Below the pieces are notes generated by a model. The model searched no databases, was not told where the DNA came from, and saw only the letters and a program-made list of their open reading frames with translations. A stretch of DNA of 64,000 nucleotides from Qipengyuania vulgaris (GTDB taxonomy: Bacteria > Pseudomonadota > Alphaproteobacteria > Sphingomonadales > Sphingomonadaceae), in contig CCSI01000001.1 in NCBI GenBank assembly GCA_000756795.1, positions 682,001-746,000 of the forward strand. The letters run 5' to 3'. Within the stretch, counting starts at the first letter, position 1, and every line of letters starts with the position of its first letter. Of the stretch, positions 52,615-61,537 are shown piece by piece. A program made the translations under genes and the position numbers.

Positions 52615-53613
52615 TTGCTCCTTTTCGCCGGCAGCGCCGTAGTCATTGCAGTGCTTGGCACGAGAATGGCGGGCTATGCGGATACTATCGCCGATCGAAC
52701 CCGCTTTGGTGAAGCGCTTATAGGTTCGGTTCTGCTGGGCGCAGGAACCAGCATTGCAGGCATCGTCACATCGACCGGCACTGCCGCCTCCGGCGCGCCC
52801 GAACTGGCGGTATCAAACGCCTTGGGCGGTATCGCGGCACAGACGATGTTCCTTGCGCTCGCCGATGTTGTTTATCGCAAGGTCAATCTAGAACACGCTG
52901 CGGCAAGCCCAGTCAATCTGGGGCAGGCAACGGTGTTGATCATACTGACGGCCCTGCCTTTGCTAGCTTGGTCTGCCCCCTCCTTCACGTTCTTTGGAAT
53001 ACACCCGCTGACACCTGTGCTCATCGCGACTTACCTCATCGGTCTGCACAATGCGCACCGCATTCACCAGCGACCCATGTGGATACCGCGCAAGACGTCC
53101 GAGACGCGCGATGAGGACGACGATGAGTGTCAGGATATGCGCCCGCTGTGGCTCATCGGCAGCCTTTTCGGTTTGCTGGTGGCAGTGGTCGGATTGACCG
53201 GTTGGGTCGTGGGCGAGACTGGCATCGAATTATCCAGGCGTTACGGCATCTCGCAAGGTGTCGTCGGGGCGCTTGGTACCGCAGTTGTCACATCCCTGCC
53301 TGAACTGGTTACGACCATTGCCGCCGTGAGGCGCGGTGCGCTGCAACTCGCGATTGGCGGGATTATCGGCGGCAACATGTTCGACGCACTCTTCCTGGCG
53401 TCCAGTGACATCGCCTACCGGGATGGCTCCATCTACAACGCCATTTCCGAACGAACGGTTTTCTGGATGGCGCTGGTGCTTCTCATGACCGCCGTCTTGC
53501 TTCTGGGATTGCTACGACGCGAACGGCAAGGTCCGGCCGGAATTGGGTGGGAAAGCGTGCTTCTCATCCTCTTGTGGTCTGGCGGGGCCGGGTTACAAAT
53601 TTTCCTCGGTTAA
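52615..53613 (+). CDS. Sodium/calcium antiporter-like (CaCA family) membrane protein
   Basis: This protein of ~332 aa has about ten transmembrane helices. The second alpha-repeat is canonical (GTAVVTSLPELVTTIAAVRRG, then IIGGNMFDALFLASSD). The first has GAGTSIAGIVTSTGTAASGA and GGIAAQTMFLALAD in place of the GTSLPE and GSN motifs, so one half lacks the usual acidic ligand. A charged loop (about 155-172) separates the halves. The annotated TTG at 52615 has no ribosome-binding site. A CTG at 52579 lies seven bases after GAGGGAG and would complete the first helix (LPDLALFSTTAVLLLFAGSA), giving 344 aa. Confidence 0.82.
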   Translation: MLLFAGSAVVIAVLGTRMAGYADTIADRTRFGEALIGSVLLGAGTSIAGIVTSTGTAASGAPELAVSNALGGIAAQTMFLALADVVYRKVNLEHAAASPVNLGQATVLIILTALPLLAWSAPSFTFFGIHPLTPVLIATYLIGLHNAHRIHQRPMWIPRKTSETRDEDDDECQDMRPLWLIGSLFGLLVAVVGLTGWVVGETGIELSRRYGISQGVVGALGTAVVTSLPELVTTIAAVRRGALQLAIGGIIGGNMFDALFLASSDIAYRDGSIYNAISERTVFWMALVLLMTAVLLLGLLRRERQGPAGIGWESVLLILLWSGGAGLQIFLG

Positions 53614-53632
53614 GCCCTCGACCCGGGCACGC

Positions 53633-53647
53633 GTTCCATATATGTTC
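53633..53647 (+). promoter_or_regulatory. Candidate LexA (SOS) box
   Basis: GTTC-CATATAT-GTTC is an exact match to the alphaproteobacterial LexA consensus GTTC-N7-GTTC. It overlaps a plausible -10 hexamer (TATATG, 53639-53644) and ends five bases before the ATG of the radical-SAM gene, so LexA binding should repress it. Confidence 0.65.
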
Positions 53648-53652
53648 CCCTT

Positions 53653-54738
53653 ATGGAACGACGCCTGGAATTACCTGTCAGCGGAAGAGGCGCACAATCG
53701 CGTGCTGTATCGACCCGCTTCGGGCTTGTCACTCGGGAGGGTGACGGAGACTGGCGCGATCACATGGAGGCATTGGACGGCCCGCCACCGAAACTGCGCA
53801 CCCATGTGACCGAGGAAAACCCGAAGACCATCCTCAGCTTCAACCAGTCGCCGGACATCTTCTTCGACCGTTCCATTAACGCCTATCGCGGGTGCGAGCA
53901 TGGCTGCGTCTATTGCTTTGCGCGCCCTACCCACGCCTATCACGACCTCTCGCCGGGCCTCGATTTCGAGACACAACTTTTCGCCAAGCCCAATGCCGCC
54001 GAACTACTGCGCGCCACTCTCGCCAAGCCGAAGTACCGCCCGAAGCCGATTGCCATGGGGACGAACACCGACCCCTACCAACCCATCGAGCGCGACTACC
54101 GCATCACCCGCTCCGTCCTGGAGGTCTGCCTTGATGCACGACATCCAGTGACGATTACGACCAAGTCGGACCGCGTGCTCGACGACCTCGACCTGCTGGC
54201 GGAGATGGCCGAACGGCGTCTGGTGGCGATCGCGATATCGGTGACCAGCCTCGACCCGAAACTGTCGGGCAAACTCGAACCACGCGCAGCTTCGCCCGCC
54301 AAGCGACTCTCGGCATTGCAGAAACTGGCCGAAGCGGGCGTCCCGACGCATTGCTCGGTCGCGCCGGTCATCCCGGCCATCACCGATGAGTTCATGGAGG
54401 AAATCGTCCAGCGTGCTGCGGCCATCGGCGTCGACAGCGTGGGCTGGATCCCGCTGCGCCTGCCGCACGAGGTCGCCCCGCTGTTCCGCGAATGGCTCTC
54501 GGTCCATTACCCCGAGCGCGGCGACAAGGTGATGAGCATCGTCCAGTCGATCCGTAACGGGAAGGACAATGATCCTAAGTACTTCTCGCGCCTGAAGCCG
54601 ACCGGCGTCTGGGCCGACCTCTTCCGCGCAAGGTTCCGTCTGGCGTGCAAGCGGGCTGGGCTAGGCAAGGCGAAGTTCGAGCTTGATTGCACGCAGTTCA
54701 GGCCGCCAGCTGAAGGCGGACAGTTGCGGTTGCTATAG
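53653..54738 (+). CDS. PA0069-family radical SAM protein (SplB-like)
   Basis: This 361 aa radical-SAM enzyme shows the cluster motif C81-x3-C85-x2-C88 (RGCEHGCVYCFARPTHAY), FDRSINAY before it and MGTNTDPYQPIERDYRITR after it. The N-terminal GRGAQSRAVSTRFG is conserved in the PA0069 family, which is related to spore photoproduct lyase and often assigned to DNA repair without proof. The ATG at 53653 has no ribosome-binding site and lies ~9 bases past a likely -10, so the mRNA may be leaderless. A LexA box covers the promoter. Confidence 0.85.
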   Translation: MERRLELPVSGRGAQSRAVSTRFGLVTREGDGDWRDHMEALDGPPPKLRTHVTEENPKTILSFNQSPDIFFDRSINAYRGCEHGCVYCFARPTHAYHDLSPGLDFETQLFAKPNAAELLRATLAKPKYRPKPIAMGTNTDPYQPIERDYRITRSVLEVCLDARHPVTITTKSDRVLDDLDLLAEMAERRLVAIAISVTSLDPKLSGKLEPRAASPAKRLSALQKLAEAGVPTHCSVAPVIPAITDEFMEEIVQRAAAIGVDSVGWIPLRLPHEVAPLFREWLSVHYPERGDKVMSIVQSIRNGKDNDPKYFSRLKPTGVWADLFRARFRLACKRAGLGKAKFELDCTQFRPPAEGGQLRLL

Positions 54739-55056
54739 CCTTTCCCGAAGGCGCCGGACGCCCACAAAGCCGAGTCCGATAATTCCCGACAACAAGACCC
54801 CAAGCCCGATAGAAGTCGGAATGGCCATCATCACGCCCAATAGGCCGATGAAAATCATCGAGCCGGTGCAACTCCCGCCTGCGCAGCCGGTACCGGCGGC
54901 TCCGTAGTATAACGCTGCGAAAATTATTACCGGCGCAATTCCCGCTAGCGCTCCGATAATCAGGCGATGGCGGACATCCTCAATAGTGAAGGTCGTGACG
55001 ATGGCAGAGAGCACGGTCAGGGCCAGTCCAAAAACTACATATGGTAACAAGGCCAT
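54733..55056 (-). CDS. Small integral membrane protein, hypothetical
   Basis: This 107 aa protein has about three transmembrane helices: LPYVVFGLALTVLSAIVTTF, LIIGALAGIAPVIIFAALYYG, and a C-terminal pair starting MIFIGLLGVMMAIPTSIGLG. A short loop with two Cys (TGCAGGSCTG) could form a disulfide or bind metal. No family recognised. It is convergent with the radical-SAM gene (six-base overlap). Confidence 0.7.
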   Translation of the reverse strand: MALLPYVVFGLALTVLSAIVTTFTIEDVRHRLIIGALAGIAPVIIFAALYYGAAGTGCAGGSCTGSMIFIGLLGVMMAIPTSIGLGVLLSGIIGLGFVGVRRLRERL

Positions 55057-55154
55057 ACCCCCGGGGATTCCAAGGTCTTCAGTAAGGCGGGCTACCTAAT
55101 CACGGAAGATAAATGATTCCTACGAGCAGGTGGTTCTTATTGGCTCGATTGAGA

Positions 55155-55583
55155 TTAAAACCCTTCCCCCGCATCACCCGGCGCGAACCGCACCAACCTG
55201 CTGTCAGCCAGCGCCGCAGTACGGTTGACCACGGCCTTCTGGTAGTCGGGGTCCTTGATCATCTCGAAAAAAGCTCCCGAATTGGGATATTGCGCGACGA
55301 AGCCGTCATGCCAGCGCATCGCTTCCGGCCCCGTTACCACCGTCTGGAAAGCGCCGCGCCAGACTATATTGCCGCCGACACGGCGGAAGATGGGGCCGCT
55401 GGTCTTGCCGTATTCCTCATAGGCGCGCCGGCCGCTCCAGCCCTTGCCGATGTGTTCGTGGCCCTCGGGATATTCGGCCTCGTCGCGGTAGATGAGCAGG
55501 TTGAGCATGTGGATGGGCTCGTCGCGCGGAAGGTTTTTGAAAGCCTCGAAATTGGCGCGGCTCGGGTCGATATACTCGGTCAC
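55155..55583 (-). CDS. DUF1330-like protein
   Basis: This 142 aa protein has a ferredoxin-like alpha/beta pattern of the DUF1330/dimeric alpha-beta barrel group: DEPIHMLNLLIYRDEAEYP, YEEYGKTSGPIFRRVGGNIV and RWHDGFVAQYPNSGAFFEMI, then DPDYQKAVVNRTAALADSRL. Such proteins are small enzymes or binding modules of unknown role. A palindromic element lies directly upstream of its start. Confidence 0.82.
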   Translation of the reverse strand: MTEYIDPSRANFEAFKNLPRDEPIHMLNLLIYRDEAEYPEGHEHIGKGWSGRRAYEEYGKTSGPIFRRVGGNIVWRGAFQTVVTGPEAMRWHDGFVAQYPNSGAFFEMIKDPDYQKAVVNRTAALADSRLVRFAPGDAGEGF

Positions 55584-55600
55584 TTAAGGCTCCTCTGTCC

Positions 55601-55682
55601 GTCATTGCGAGCGTAGCGAAGCAATCCAAGGTGGCAAAGGGCTGGCTCTGGATTGCCGCGTCGCTTCGCTCCTCGCAATGAC
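55601..55682. repeat. Palindromic dispersed element (82 bp)
   Basis: GTCATTGCGAG (55601-55611) is exactly inverted as CTCGCAATGAC (55672-55682). The arms extend inward through related AGCGAAGC and GCAATCCA blocks, the right arm having ~6 extra bases. Read in translation it gives the well-known spurious peptide HCEERSDAAIQ. This family of palindromes is dispersed in many proteobacterial genomes. It lies in the gap between the DUF1330 and pseudouridine synthase genes. Confidence 0.85.
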
Positions 55683-55687
55683 GATAC

Positions 55688-56233
55688 CTAAAGTCGTATC
55701 TCGCGCCACTCACCGGGCGCAATCCCGTCCATGCTCCAATCGCCGATGCGCCAGCGGATGAGGCGGAGCGTCGGCAACCCAACCGCCGCCGTCATCCGGC
55801 GCACTTGTCGGTTGCGACCCTCGGTTATCTCCAGGGCAATCCAGCTGTCGGGCACGCTCTTGCGATAGCGCACCGGCGGGTCACGGTCCCAGACGGGCGG
55901 CGGGTCGATACGCTTGGCTCGTGCAGGCCGGGTCGTGCCGTCCTTGAGCTCAACGCCGCGCGCCAGCAACTCCAGCGCATTGTCATCGACCTCGCCTTCG
56001 ACCTGCACGAGATATGTCTTCGCCATCTTGTAGCGTGGCTCGGCAATGCGCGACTGCAGCCGCCCGTCGTCGGTCAGCAGCAACAGCCCCTCGCTATCCT
56101 TGTCTAGGCGACCCGCGGGATAGACCCCCGGCACATCGACCAGATGAGCCAGCGTGTCCTCCACCCCGTCCTTGCCCCCGGTGAACTGTGAGAGCACGCC
56201 AAAGGGCTTGTTGAGCAGGATGAGGCGGCTCAC
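55688..56233 (-). CDS. rRNA pseudouridine synthase (RsuA/RluE family)
   Basis: This 181 aa enzyme converts uridine to pseudouridine in rRNA. The catalytic Asp is in PAGRLDKDSEGLLLLTDDG, with RLILLNKPFGVLSQF at the N-terminus, KTYLVQVEGEV and ITEGRNRQVRRMTAAVGLPT. It lacks an S4 domain, and the length matches RluE. GTG start at 56233, six bases after the acyl-CoA ligase stop, so the two genes are co-transcribed. Confidence 0.9.
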   Translation of the reverse strand: MSRLILLNKPFGVLSQFTGGKDGVEDTLAHLVDVPGVYPAGRLDKDSEGLLLLTDDGRLQSRIAEPRYKMAKTYLVQVEGEVDDNALELLARGVELKDGTTRPARAKRIDPPPVWDRDPPVRYRKSVPDSWIALEITEGRNRQVRRMTAAVGLPTLRLIRWRIGDWSMDGIAPGEWREIRL

Positions 56234-56239
56234 GCCAAC

Positions 56240-57841
56240 CTACGCTTCGGGCAGCTTGTAATCGCTGAAGCGGTCACGCAGGTCCTTCTTGCTGATCTTG
56301 CCCGTCGCGGTGTGCGGGATGTCGTCGACGAATTCGACCGCATCGGGCAGCCACCACTTGGCGACCTTGTCCGACAGGAAAGCGACGATGCTCTTGTCGT
56401 CGCAATCCTGCCCGTCCTTCTTGACCACGAAGAGCACCGGGCGCTCGTCCCACTTGGGGTGGTACATGCCGATGCAGGCGGCCTCGGCCACGGCGGGATG
56501 ACCGACAGCAGCGTTTTCGAGTTCGACCGAGGAAATCCACTCGCCGCCTGATTTGATGACGTCCTTGGTGCGGTCGGTCAGTTGCAGCGTGCCGTCGGGA
56601 TGCAGCATGCCGACATCGCCGGTGTTGAACCAGCCATCCTCGGTCACCGCGTCTTCCTCCGCCTTGAAATAGCGCTTTACCACCCAAGGCCCGCGGATTT
56701 GCAGCGCGCCGGAGGTCTCACCATCGCGCGGCAGGACCTTGGTCGGGTCGTCGAGGTCGACCGTGCGCAGTTCGACACCGAAAATCGGGCGGCCCTGCAT
56801 CATGGTCTTGGCTACTTGCTCCTCGAAGCTGAGCTCGTCCCAGTCATGCGTCGGGCCGCCGACCGTGCCGATGGGGCTGGTCTCGGTCATGCCCCATGCG
56901 TGCTGGACGCGCGTACCGTTCTTCATCAGCCGCTCGATCATGAACTTGGGGGCTGCCGAGCCGCCAATGGTGGCCGCGCGCAGCTTGGGCAGTTCGAGAT
57001 TGTTCGCGTCGCAATACTGGAAGTGGGCCAGCCAAACGGTCGGCACGCCAGCGGAATCGGTAACTTTTTCGCGCTTCATCAGCATGTCGAGCACGGCGGG
57101 ATCGTTGACTTGGCTGAAGACGAATTTCATCCCCGCCATCGCGCCCGCATAGGGCAGCCCCCAACTTGCCGCGTGGAACATCGGCACGACGGGGAGATAG
57201 ACCGAAGAAGTCATGCAATTGAGCGCGCTCGGCTGGAGGCCCGCCATCGCGTGCAGGATGGTGCTGCGATGCTCGTACTGGACGCCCTTGGGATTGCCCG
57301 TGGTGCCGCTGGTGTAGCAGATCATGCAGGGGTCGCGCTCGCTGCCCTCCACCCATTCGAAATTGCCGTCCTCGGCGCCGATCCAGTCCTCGAAGGCGGT
57401 GGTGTGCTCGCCGCTGTCGAAACAGATGTAATGTTCGACGTTCGGCCAGCGGTCCTTCATCTTGTCGATGATGGGCTGGAACATCGCGTCGTAGATGACC
57501 ACGCGGTCGTCGGCGTGGTTGATGATGTATTCAAGCTGGTCCTCGAACAGGCGCGGGTTCACCGTGTGGAGTACCCCACCCATGCCCGCCACGCCGAACC
57601 AGCTGACAAGATGCCGCGCATGGTTCATCGCGATGCTGGCAACCTTGTCACCGGGCTTGAGGCCGAGCTTCTGCAGCGCCTGCGCCATCTTCAACGCATC
57701 GCGACGAATGCCTGCCCAATCGGTGCGGGTCTCGGTCCCGTCCGCCCAGTAGGTGAGGATTTCGCGCGTTCCGGCCTCACGTGCCGCGTGGTCGATCACA
57801 TGCGTCACGCGCATGGTCCAGTCCTGCATCGCTCCGAGCAT
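56240..57841 (-). CDS. Long-chain fatty acid-CoA ligase (AMP-binding)
   Basis: This 533 aa adenylate-forming enzyme activates fatty acids to acyl-CoA. The P-loop is [52 protein letters not shown] and [20 protein letters not shown] follow, and the catalytic Lys is in [15 protein letters not shown]. The closest general match is the medium/long-chain FadD-like group (AlkK type). ATG 57841 has AAGGAGA about ten bases upstream. It follows dnaE by 47 bases. Confidence 0.92.
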   Translation of the reverse strand: MLGAMQDWTMRVTHVIDHAAREAGTREILTYWADGTETRTDWAGIRRDALKMAQALQKLGLKPGDKVASIAMNHARHLVSWFGVAGMGGVLHTVNPRLFEDQLEYIINHADDRVVIYDAMFQPIIDKMKDRWPNVEHYICFDSGEHTTAFEDWIGAEDGNFEWVEGSERDPCMICYTSGTTGNPKGVQYEHRSTILHAMAGLQPSALNCMTSSVYLPVVPMFHAASWGLPYAGAMAGMKFVFSQVNDPAVLDMLMKREKVTDSAGVPTVWLAHFQYCDANNLELPKLRAATIGGSAAPKFMIERLMKNGTRVQHAWGMTETSPIGTVGGPTHDWDELSFEEQVAKTMMQGRPIFGVELRTVDLDDPTKVLPRDGETSGALQIRGPWVVKRYFKAEEDAVTEDGWFNTGDVGMLHPDGTLQLTDRTKDVIKSGGEWISSVELENAAVGHPAVAEAACIGMYHPKWDERPVLFVVKKDGQDCDDKSIVAFLSDKVAKWWLPDAVEFVDDIPHTATGKISKKDLRDRFSDYKLPEA

Positions 57842-57888
57842 TCCAGCTTCTCTCCTTGCCTCTCGCGCCTATTGGTGGCGCTTGCCGG

Positions 57889-60800
57889 TCAGGCGACGAG
57901 GCGTAGGTGCGAAGACCCGCCGCGCCGCTTGTCGAGCTGCACCTTGGCAAGGCCGGGCACGCTTGCCAAGCGTTCTGCAAGCTCCCCGTCGAGCGCGAAA
58001 CTGCGGCCGAGGCGCATGACGGGTTCGGTCTCGCCGCCAATCCGTAGCGTCACCATGACCTCGTCCTGCCCCTTGCCGGCTTCGGACAATTCTCGCTGGA
58101 GCGCTTCGACTGCCGCCGCATCGAGGATGTCGAGCGTCAGCATCATCGGTGTGGAGCCTTTCACGTCCGCGAGCGGAGTCCCACCTCGCACAGTGATGCG
58201 GGGCGGTTCGTCGGGACTGGGCGAATCGAGCTCGACCTGCAGCAGGACGCAGGTCTGCTCTTCGGCCCATTTGAGGAAGCGTTCGACCATGCCCTCCTCG
58301 AAGCAGGCGGCGCTAAACTGGCCCGTGGCATCGGAGAAATCGGCGCGGATGAAGGGTTTCCCGCGGCGCGTGGTGCCCTTGTTCACCTTCTCGACCATGG
58401 CGGCCATGACCGCATTCGAGCGGCCACCTGCAGGCGCACCGCCAGACATCAGTGAGGCATAGGTCCGCGCGCCATTGGCCGAGGCTATGTCCTTCCACGC
58501 AGCGACCGGATGGGCGGAGAAGTAGAAGCCGAAATTCTCCCGCTCTCGCGCCATGCGTTCGGCGCGCGGCCAGTCCTCGACTTCGCGCAGGCGGAGGGTC
58601 TCGCCGGGCGCATCGTCGCCGCCGAACATGCTTGCCTGCCCGCTGGTGCGTTCGCGGTCGGCGGCATCTGCCACGGCAAGCAGCATATCGGCGTTTTCGA
58701 AAACCTTCGCACGATTGGGTTCGAGACTGTCGAGCCCGCCCGCACAGGCGAGCGCCTCGAGCTGGCGCGAATTCATTGAACCCTTGGGAATGCGCTCGAA
58801 GAGGTCCTGCAGGCTATCGAACTGGCCCGACACCTCGCGCTCGGCGACGATGTTTTCCATCGCCTTTTCGCCAACATTGCGGATGCCCGCGAGTGCGTAG
58901 CGGACGGCATAACCGGTATCGGTCTGCTCGACGGTGAACTCGGCTTCGGACTTGTTGATGCAGGGCGGCTCGACCGCAATACCCTGCCGCCGCGCGTCGT
59001 CGACAAAGATGGTCAGCTTTTCCGACTGGTGCATGTCGAAGCACATCGAGGCGGCGAAGAACTCCTCCGGGTAATGCGCCTTCAACCACGCGGTCTGGTA
59101 CGCGAGGAGCGCATAAGCGGCGGCGTGCGATTTGTTGAAACCGTAGCCTGCGAACTTGTCGATCAAGTCGAACAGCTCGTTGGCCTTGGCCTTCTCGATG
59201 CCGCTGACTTCCTTGCACCCGGCGACGAAGCGTTCGCGCTGGATGTCCATTTCCGCCTGGACCTTCTTACCCATCGCGCGGCGCAGCAAGTCTGCATCGC
59301 CGAGCGAGTAGCCCGCCAATATCTGCGCGGCCTGCATGACCTGTTCCTGGTAGACGAAAATGCCGTAAGTCTCGGCAAGGATGCCCTCGAGCTTTGCGTG
59401 CGGATACTCGATTTCGACCTCGCCCGCCTTACGCTTGCCGAACAGCGGGATGTTGTCCATCGGGCCCGGGCGATAGAGCGAGACCAGCGCGATGATGTCG
59501 CCGAAATTGGTCGGCTTCACCGCGGTCAGCGTGCGGCGCATGCCTTCCGATTCCAGCTGGAAGACACCGACCGTGTTACCCGCCTTCATCAGCTCGTAAA
59601 CCGCCGGATCGTCGAGTTCGAGCAGCGACAAATCAATGGTGATGTCGCGCTTCTTGAGGAGGTCGGTCGCCTTCTTGAGCACCGACAGCGTTTTCAACCC
59701 GAGGAAGTCGAATTTGACGAGCCCACTGCTCTCGACATTCTTCATGTCGTATTGCGTAACCGGCATGTCGGAGCGCGGATCGCGGTAGAGCGGGACCAGT
59801 TGCGCCAACGGACGGTCGCCGATGACCACGCCGGCCGCGTGGGTAGAGCTGTTGCGGGGGAAGCCCTCCAGCTGCATCGCGAGGTCGATGAGGCGTTTGA
59901 CCTCGTTGTCGTTGTCGTATTCGGCCTTGAAATCCGCCGCTCCGTTGAGCGCACGCGGCAGTGTCCACGGATCGGTCGGATGGTTCGGGACCATCTTGCA
60001 GATACGGTCGACATGGCCGTAGCTCATCTGGAGGATACGGCCCGTATCGCGCAGCACGGCGCGTGCTTTCAGCTTACCGAAGGTGATGATCTGCGCGACG
60101 TGGTCGTGGCCGTATTTCTGCTGGACGTAGCGGATGACCTCGCCGCGGCGGGTTTCGCAGAAGTCGATATCGAAGTCGGGCATCGACACGCGTTCGGGGT
60201 TGAGGAAGCGCTCGAACAGCAGGCCCAGCTGGATGGGGTCGAGGTCGGTAATCGTCAGCGCCCAGGCGACGAGGCTGCCTGCACCCGAACCGCGCCCCGG
60301 CCCCACGGGGATGTCGTGGTCCTTCGCCCATTTGATGAAGTCGGCAACGATGAGGAAGTAGCCGGGAAAGCCCATCTGGTTGATAATGCCGACTTCGTAA
60401 TCGAGGCGCTGTTTGTAGGTCAGCACATCGTCCCAAATCCCGTTCGTCCTGAGCTTGTCGAAGGACTGCCTTTCTTTTTCAAGCGCCTCGGCAGAAGAGA
60501 AGGACAGGGCTTCGACAAGCTCAGCCCGAACGGTTTCTGGGTAGTATTTTTCGAGACGTGCCACGAGGCCCTTACGCGCGTCCTCCTCAAGCATCTTCGC
60601 CTCGCCTTCCAAATCGCCGGCGAGGCTGGGCAGGATGGGCTTGCGATAGGGCGGCGCGTAGGCGCACCGCTGGGCGATGACGAGCGTGTTGGCGACCGCC
60701 TCTGGCAGGTCGTCGAACGCCTCTTCCATCATGTGGGCGGTCTTGACGTAACTTTCCGGATTGGACTTCGGGCGCTCGTCGGCATCGACATGGGTCGAGT

Positions 60801-61461
60801 TTGCAATGCACAGCATGGCGTCATGCGCCTTGTACATATGAGGCTCGGCGAAGTTTGCGGGATTGGTGGCGACCAGCGGTAAGTTGCGTTCGTAGGCGAG
60901 GTCGATGAGCGCTGCCTCGGCCGCTTCCTCGACCGGATTTCCGCGCCGCGCCAGTTCGATATAGAGGCGCTGCGGAAACAGGCCCTCGAGCTTGTCGAGC
61001 ATCGCAGTGGCGTGGCTGGTCTGCCCCTCGGCAAGCAGTTTCGTCACTGCTCCTTCGCTTGCGCCGGTCAGCGCTATCAGGCCCTCGGTGCGGCCTTCAA
61101 GATCCTCGATGCGGATATGCGGCTCGAACTCCAGCGGGCGTTCGAGATGGGCCTTGGAGACGAGGTGGCAGAGATTGTCATAGCCCGCCTCGCACTGCGC
61201 GTAGAGCGGGAGGTAATCGACCACGCGGCCCTCCTCGTCGCGCGCCACGCCCAGCAGCGTGCCGGTAATCGGCTGCACGCCCTCCGCCTTGCAGGCATTG
61301 GCGAACATGACCGCGCCATAGAGGCCGTTGCGGTCCGCCATGGCGATGGCCGGGAAGCCGCGTTCTTTCGCCAGCTTGGCCATGGCCTTGGGGTCGATCG
61401 CGCCTTCGAGCATCGAATAGGCCGAGAGCACGCGTAGAGGGACGAAAGGCTTGTATGGCAT
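57889..61461 (-). CDS. dnaE: DNA polymerase III alpha subunit
   Basis: This 1190 aa replicative polymerase begins with a PHP domain (FVPLRVLSAYSMLEGAIDP, FPAIAMADRNGLYG). The polymerase core has MGFPGYFLIVADFIKWA, VGPGRGSGAGSLVAWAL and the catalytic MPDFDIDFCETRR. The fingers, HhH and OB parts follow (YGFNKSHAAAYALLAYQT, EKVNKGTTRRGKPFIRADF). Residues ~310-341 (VRAELVEALSFSS, then SFDKLRTNG) are encoded by a palindromic repeat element and are absent from typical DnaE. ATG 61461 is used; a TTG three codons earlier is the alternative. Confidence 0.96.
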   Translation of the reverse strand: MPYKPFVPLRVLSAYSMLEGAIDPKAMAKLAKERGFPAIAMADRNGLYGAVMFANACKAEGVQPITGTLLGVARDEEGRVVDYLPLYAQCEAGYDNLCHLVSKAHLERPLEFEPHIRIEDLEGRTEGLIALTGASEGAVTKLLAEGQTSHATAMLDKLEGLFPQRLYIELARRGNPVEEAAEAALIDLAYERNLPLVATNPANFAEPHMYKAHDAMLCIANSTHVDADERPKSNPESYVKTAHMMEEAFDDLPEAVANTLVIAQRCAYAPPYRKPILPSLAGDLEGEAKMLEEDARKGLVARLEKYYPETVRAELVEALSFSSAEALEKERQSFDKLRTNGIWDDVLTYKQRLDYEVGIINQMGFPGYFLIVADFIKWAKDHDIPVGPGRGSGAGSLVAWALTITDLDPIQLGLLFERFLNPERVSMPDFDIDFCETRRGEVIRYVQQKYGHDHVAQIITFGKLKARAVLRDTGRILQMSYGHVDRICKMVPNHPTDPWTLPRALNGAADFKAEYDNDNEVKRLIDLAMQLEGFPRNSSTHAAGVVIGDRPLAQLVPLYRDPRSDMPVTQYDMKNVESSGLVKFDFLGLKTLSVLKKATDLLKKRDITIDLSLLELDDPAVYELMKAGNTVGVFQLESEGMRRTLTAVKPTNFGDIIALVSLYRPGPMDNIPLFGKRKAGEVEIEYPHAKLEGILAETYGIFVYQEQVMQAAQILAGYSLGDADLLRRAMGKKVQAEMDIQRERFVAGCKEVSGIEKAKANELFDLIDKFAGYGFNKSHAAAYALLAYQTAWLKAHYPEEFFAASMCFDMHQSEKLTIFVDDARRQGIAVEPPCINKSEAEFTVEQTDTGYAVRYALAGIRNVGEKAMENIVAEREVSGQFDSLQDLFERIPKGSMNSRQLEALACAGGLDSLEPNRAKVFENADMLLAVADAADRERTSGQASMFGGDDAPGETLRLREVEDWPRAERMARERENFGFYFSAHPVAAWKDIASANGARTYASLMSGGAPAGGRSNAVMAAMVEKVNKGTTRRGKPFIRADFSDATGQFSAACFEEGMVERFLKWAEEQTCVLLQVELDSPSPDEPPRITVRGGTPLADVKGSTPMMLTLDILDAAAVEALQRELSEAGKGQDEVMVTLRIGGETEPVMRLGRSFALDGELAERLASVPGLAKVQLDKRRGGSSHLRLVA
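60440..60533. repeat. Palindromic element inserted in frame inside dnaE (94 bp)
   Basis: The 29-base left arm (60440-60468, containing CTGAGCTTGTCGAAG) is inverted at 60505-60533 (CTTCGACAAGCTCAG) with 25 of 29 positions matching, around a partly paired purine/pyrimidine centre. This is a recognisable dispersed palindrome of sphingomonads and relatives, usually intergenic. Here both flanks are dnaE coding sequence and the frame stays open, adding ~31 residues. Confidence 0.85.
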
Positions 61462-61537
61462 GGGTCCCAAGGTAGGATTTCAGGCCCAAATCTCCAACAC
61501 TCAGGCTTCGGTTATTCTCCACCGCTTGTGGAGAACA

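Noticed and set aside
52371..52712. Frame bridging the DUF4304-like gene and the antiporter
   Set aside because: It overlaps both genes out of frame, and its sequence has no sign of protein selection.
55417..55782. Open frame containing HCEERSDAAIQ and LDCFATLAMTD
   Set aside because: This is the classic spurious translation of a palindromic repeat, overlapping two real genes.
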